Source of the DNA: Clostridiales bacterium UBA735
GTDB lineage: Bacteria > Bacillota > Clostridia > Oscillospirales > Oscillospiraceae
DNA: 6,014 nucleotides
Reading direction: 5' to 3'
Assembly: GCA_002298695.1 (NCBI GenBank)
Contig: DBLB01000037.1
Span: forward strand, 551-6,564
The notes beneath the pieces are model-generated. The model did no database searches. It saw only the letters and a list, made by a program, of their open reading frames with translations, and was not told the origin of the DNA. Shown here one piece after another: positions 5,614 through 6,014 of the stretch (position 1 is the stretch's first letter; each line of letters begins with the position of its first letter). The position numbers and the translations under genes were made by a program.

Positions 5614-6014
5614 ATGCACAAACGAATTCTCACCGAAAAGCTCCGCGAGGCCGCGGCCTCCGTCCTGCCCGTGACGGCGATCGTGCTGGCCGTCTGCCTG
5701 CTGCTCGTCCCGGTGGACGCAGGGCTGATGCTGGCTTTTCTGATCGGTTCGCTGATGCTCATCGCCGGCATGGGCCTGTTCACGCTGGGCGCAGAGATGT
5801 CCATGTCGCGCATCGGCAACCTGATCGGCGCAAAGCTGACCAAAAGCCGCCGCCTCGGCGTCATTCTGCTCGTCAGCTTCCTGCTCGGCGCCGCCATCAC
5901 CGTGGCCGAACCCGATTTGCAGGTCCTCGCCGCCAACGTGCCGCAGATCGACAAGACGGTCCTGATCCTCACGGTCTCCGTCGGCGTCGGCCTCTTCCTG
6001 ATGCTCTGCATGGT
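5614..6014 (+). CDS. DUF1538 integral membrane protein, N-terminal part (3' end outside window)
   Basis: An open frame of 133 complete codons that runs off the right edge without a stop. The translation begins MHKRILTEKLREAAASVLP. It is strongly hydrophobic, with likely membrane segments at about residues 17-34, 37-58, 81-98 and 114-133. Motifs match the DUF1538 (PF07556) family as I know it: 'GMGLFTLGAEMSM' (52-64), 'IGxxLTKSRRL' (71-81) and, most characteristic, 'TVAEPDLQVLA' (96-106), followed by 'ILTVSVGVGLFL'. Family members are multi-spanning inner-membrane proteins of unknown function, thought by some to be transporters; no substrate should be assigned. The gene is divergent from hisK and has its own promoter and Shine-Dalgarno. 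The family call is confident; the function is unknown. Confidence 0.87.
   Translation, partial: MHKRILTEKLREAAASVLPVTAIVLAVCLLLVPVDAGLMLAFLIGSLMLIAGMGLFTLGAEMSMSRIGNLIGAKLTKSRRLGVILLVSFLLGAAITVAEPDLQVLAANVPQIDKTVLILTVSVGVGLFLMLCM

Noticed and set aside
5571..6011. 146-codon open frame on the minus strand opposite the DUF1538 gene
   Set aside because: Its translation is serine/arginine/threonine-rich and featureless, while the opposite strand encodes a clear membrane protein with family motifs, a ribosome site and a promoter.
1..6014. Mobile element, CRISPR array, tRNA/rRNA gene or prophage remnant
   Set aside because: No transposase or integrase motifs, no regularly spaced direct repeats and no tRNA-like cloverleaf were seen. 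Base composition is even across the genes, and all genes are intact housekeeping or metabolic types.

Overview
This 6014-base window is a compact, GC-rich stretch of bacterial chromosome. It reads as ordinary housekeeping and metabolic sequence rather than a mobile or defence region. The gene set (BipA/TypA, a DUF208-type QueH, an AdeC-type adenine deaminase, a two-ACT aspartokinase with the 'VEKSMMNSEIGF' signature seen in clostridia, a PHP-type histidinol phosphatase and a DUF1538 membrane protein), the strong Shine-Dalgarno sites and the sigma-A-like promoters all fit a high-GC member of the Clostridia, most likely an Oscillospiraceae/Ruminococcaceae-type gut bacterium. That placement is inference from protein flavour and base composition, not a database match.

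Layout, left to right. The 3' third of typA (+) enters from the left edge and converges on queH (-); a perfect 17-bp inverted repeat lies between their ends. queH is divergent from ade (adenine deaminase, +), and two promoters sit back to back in the 148-base gap. ade ends in a strong GC-rich terminator. It converges on lysC (aspartokinase, -), which has its own promoter in the 75-base gap after the codirectional upstream gene hisK (PHP histidinol phosphatase, -). hisK is in turn divergent from a DUF1538 membrane protein gene (+) that runs off the right edge. No stretch longer than about 160 bases lacks a gene.

Functionally this is a set of mostly single-gene transcription units: ribosome-associated GTPase (typA), tRNA queuosine modification (queH), purine salvage/catabolism (ade), the first step of aspartate-family amino-acid synthesis (lysC), histidine synthesis (hisK), and an uncharacterised integral membrane protein. 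The only plausible co-transcription is hisK to lysC, because no terminator is visible between them, although lysC also has a good promoter of its own.

I found no convincing new biological system. The observations most worth checking are the edge-truncated DUF1538 gene of unknown function, the recurrence of extended -10 promoters with exactly 17-base spacers, the very short predicted leader of queH, and a PHP phosphatase sitting beside aspartokinase instead of in a histidine operon.
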